A stretch of 64,000 nt of DNA, from positions 248,001 through 312,000 of the forward strand of contig NZ_JASZYQ010000001.1 in the NCBI RefSeq assembly GCF_030316885.1. Reading direction: 5' to 3'. Source of the stretch: Variovorax jilinensis. Its GTDB lineage: Bacteria > Pseudomonadota > Gammaproteobacteria > Burkholderiales > Burkholderiaceae_C. This document shows, piece after piece, positions 62,277 to 64,000 of this stretch. How positions within the stretch are numbered: position 1 is the first letter of the stretch; each line of letters begins with the position of its first letter. The notes beneath the pieces were generated by a model, which was not told where the DNA came from, ran no database searches, and saw only the letters and a list, made by a program, of their open reading frames with translations. The translations under genes and the position numbers were made by a program.

Positions 62277-62834
62277 TCAGCGGTCGTGGATGGCGGTCTC
62301 GGGCCGCTCGAGCACGGTGTAGCCGCGCCGCCAGTGCACCACGCTGACCTGGATCGAGCGCGCCAGCATGGCGACGAAGCCGAACAGGCAGACGGCGTAG
62401 ACGATGTTCATCGGCAGGTCGACGATGGTCATGCTGGCGTTGTTGCCGATCTTGGCCATCATCTGCGCGGTCATGACCACAGCCGCGACGAAGAACAGCG
62501 TGCGCACCACATCCACCGCGAGGCCCATGAAGCGGCACATTGCGGGCGGCATGTGGCGGTAGAAGAAATCGACCTGGATGTGGTTGTTCTTGGCCACGCC
62601 GATTGCGGCCCCAACGAAGACGACGCCCACCAGCAGGTAGCGCGCGATCTCCTCGGTCCACGAGGCCGAGTCGTTCATCACGTAGCGCGTGACGAACTGG
62701 TAGAGCACCGTGAGCCCGAGCAGCCAGAAGATGCCGAGGGCCAGCCAGCCTTCGAAGATGGTGTCCGAGAGGTCGACCGCCTCGTCCTTGACATGGAACT
62801 CGCCGTCGTCGCCGAGCAGTTTCTCGTCGCTCAT
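62277..62834 (-). CDS. TRAP transporter small permease (DctQ)
   Basis: A 185-residue four-helix membrane subunit. The DctQ pattern is visible in DSASWTEEIARYLLVGVVFV, GAAIGVAKNNHIQVDFFYRH and VVRTLFFVAAVVMTAQMM. An N-terminal soluble segment of about 25 residues (MSDEKLLGDDGEF) is longer than in most DctQ. ATG at 62834 was chosen. It lies between DctP and DctM. Confidence 0.93.
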   Translation of the reverse strand: MSDEKLLGDDGEFHVKDEAVDLSDTIFEGWLALGIFWLLGLTVLYQFVTRYVMNDSASWTEEIARYLLVGVVFVGAAIGVAKNNHIQVDFFYRHMPPAMCRFMGLAVDVVRTLFFVAAVVMTAQMMAKIGNNASMTIVDLPMNIVYAVCLFGFVAMLARSIQVSVVHWRRGYTVLERPETAIHDR

Positions 62835-62899
62835 CGTGTCTCCTATCGTTCTTCGGGTGAAGGCCCGGCGCCGTGCCGGGCCTGCGTGCGGTCGGCCGG

Positions 62900-63895
62900 C
62901 TACTTGATCGCGATGATGCGGTCGTAGTCCTGCTGGCGATAGCCCTGGTCGGTCGGCTTGGTGGCCTTGAGCACGGCTTCGCGGAAGGCGTTCTTGTCGA
63001 CCGTGATGACGTTGTTGCCCTTCTTCTTGAACTCGTCGACCAGCCGGCCCTCGGAGGCGATGATCTCGCGGCCGGTCTTCTCGGCGGCTTCCTGCATCAC
63101 CTCGCTGAAGATCTTCTTCTCGTCGGGCGTGAGCTTGTTCCAGAGCTGGCCCGAAGTCACGGTGAGCAGCGAGTCGACGATGTGGCCGGTCAGCGAGATG
63201 TTCTTCTGCACCTCGTAGAACTTCTTGGCCTCGATGGTCGGCAGCGGGTTCTCCTGCGCGTCGACCGTGCCGCTCTGCAGCGCGAGGTAGACCTCGGCGA
63301 AGGCGATCGGCGTGGCGTTGGCGCCCAGCGACTTGGGGAACGCCAGGTAGGCCGGCGCATCGGGCACGCGGATCTTCAGGCCCTTCATGTCCTCGGGCTT
63401 GCCGACCGGCTTGGCTGCGGCCGAGGTCACGTGGCGCGCGCCGTAGTAGTTGAGGGCGGTGATGTGGTTGCCGCTCTTCTCGTCGTAGCCCTTGGCCAGT
63501 TCCTTGAAGACGTCGCTCTGCGCGTACTTCATCAGGTGCTCGGAGTCGCGGAATATGAACGGGAAGTAGGTCACCGCCAGCGGCTTGTAGGTGTTGCCCG
63601 CGAAGCTCGCGCCGGTGAGGATGATGTCGACCGTGCCCAGCGTGAGGCCCTGGTTGATGTCGCTCTCCTTGCCGAGGCTTGAGGCCGGGAACACTTGGAT
63701 GTCGTACTTGCCGTTGGTGCGCTTCTTGATCTCCTCGGCGGCCCACACCGAATACTTGTGGAAGGGCTCCGAGGTCTCGTAGACGTGGGCCCACTTGAGC
63801 TTGGTCTGGGCCTGCGCGAGTCCGAAGCTGCCGAGCGCCCCGGCCGCAAGGGCGCAGGCGACGAGGGTCTTGAGGGCGAAACGTTTGCTGGTCAT
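62900..63895 (-). CDS. TRAP transporter substrate-binding protein (DctP)
   Basis: A 331-residue periplasmic receptor. A signal peptide (TLVACALAAGALGSFGLAQA) is cleaved near residue 30. The family fingerprint is HVYETSEPFHKYSVWAAEEI, KVFPASSLGKESD-like (QVFPASSLGKESDINQGLTL), the GLKIRVPDAPAYLAFPKSL arginine motif that holds the substrate carboxylate, and EVYLALQSGTVDAQENPLPT. It delivers an organic or sugar acid to DctQM; the ligand cannot be named. GGAGACAAGTCG precedes the ATG. It is the first gene of the operon. Confidence 0.94.
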   Translation of the reverse strand: MTSKRFALKTLVACALAAGALGSFGLAQAQTKLKWAHVYETSEPFHKYSVWAAEEIKKRTNGKYDIQVFPASSLGKESDINQGLTLGTVDIILTGASFAGNTYKPLAVTYFPFIFRDSEHLMKYAQSDVFKELAKGYDEKSGNHITALNYYGARHVTSAAAKPVGKPEDMKGLKIRVPDAPAYLAFPKSLGANATPIAFAEVYLALQSGTVDAQENPLPTIEAKKFYEVQKNISLTGHIVDSLLTVTSGQLWNKLTPDEKKIFSEVMQEAAEKTGREIIASEGRLVDEFKKKGNNVITVDKNAFREAVLKATKPTDQGYRQQDYDRIIAIK

Positions 63896-63945
63896 CGACT
63901 TGTCTCCGTTGTGGTTGGAAAGGAAAGACTGACTGGGCTGGCGGA

Positions 63946-64000
63946 TCAGGAAACCTTGGCGCGGCGCCAGCTCGCGCTGAACCTCTGATGGGACTTGTCC
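63946..64000 (-). CDS. Possible 3' end of an upstream gene (cut by window edge)
   Basis: A minus-strand frame is open from the right edge down to a TGA at 63946-63948, ending with SASWRRAKVS. It is too short to identify. It lies 50 bases before the DctP start and could be the tail of a regulator or enzyme of the same operon. Confidence 0.2.
   Translation of the reverse strand, partial: DKSHQRFSASWRRAKVS

Overview
The window is high-GC DNA (roughly two thirds G+C by eye) with the dense, short-spaced gene layout of a betaproteobacterium. The gene set (type III pantothenate kinase, SlmA beside argB, PHA-granule proteins with a PhaD-type regulator, TRAP transporters with sugar-acid enzymes, DUF6600 and LysM/BON proteins) fits Burkholderiales, most likely Comamonadaceae close to Variovorax. 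This placement comes from recognising families, not from a database search. I saw no rRNA, tRNA, CRISPR array, transposase or phage gene, and no gene-free stretch longer than about 300 bases.

Positions 1-26,620 carry housekeeping and metabolic genes. In order: the N-terminal part of a NodI-type ABC ATPase; a LysR regulator divergent from a GST/flavin-oxidoreductase pair; a P450 divergent from an ArsR regulator; AMP nucleosidase; glutathione reductase; a secreted protein with a glutamine-rich tail of about 300 residues; a PHB-depolymerase-like esterase with a CopG regulator, divergent from a rhodanese; a LysM/BON protein; coaX; DUF445 and argE; and a translationally coupled run (M20 amidohydrolase, DUF2817, then a molybdopterin oxidoreductase, a lipoprotein aminopeptidase and a PHA-granule protein). 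This part ends with acyl-CoA-binding protein, an acyltransferase, a TPR protein, a PhaD-like regulator and a phasin.

Positions 26,830-52,505, with galE at 53,463-54,482, form a surface-polysaccharide (O-antigen or exopolysaccharide) locus. It makes dTDP-L-rhamnose (rfbBDAC), GDP-mannose and GDP-L-fucose (manC, gmd, fcl) and UDP-galactose (galE). It encodes nine glycosyltransferase-like proteins, an FkbM methyltransferase, a WecA/MraY-type initiating transferase and a two-gene Wzm/Wzt exporter, so export is probably ABC-transporter dependent. From about 33.6 to 45 kb the base composition falls well below the flanks, as expected for an exchangeable serotype cassette between conserved rfb and manC/wecA-like genes.

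Positions 52,573-63,895 return to core genes: argB, slmA, katG, a DUF2501 protein, and a five-gene minus-strand operon (TRAP dctPQM, UxaA-type dehydratase, Ldh-type dehydrogenase) for uptake and breakdown of an unidentified sugar acid or other hydroxy acid.

The most distinctive non-coding signal is a symmetric four-half-site array (CATCC-N6-CATCC-N4-GGATG-N6-GGATG) between copG and the rhodanese gene, which looks like a ribbon-helix-helix operator. I found no wholly new system that I could defend. The best candidates for novelty are this operator and its regulon, the glutamine-rich secreted protein, and several multi-domain glycosyltransferases.
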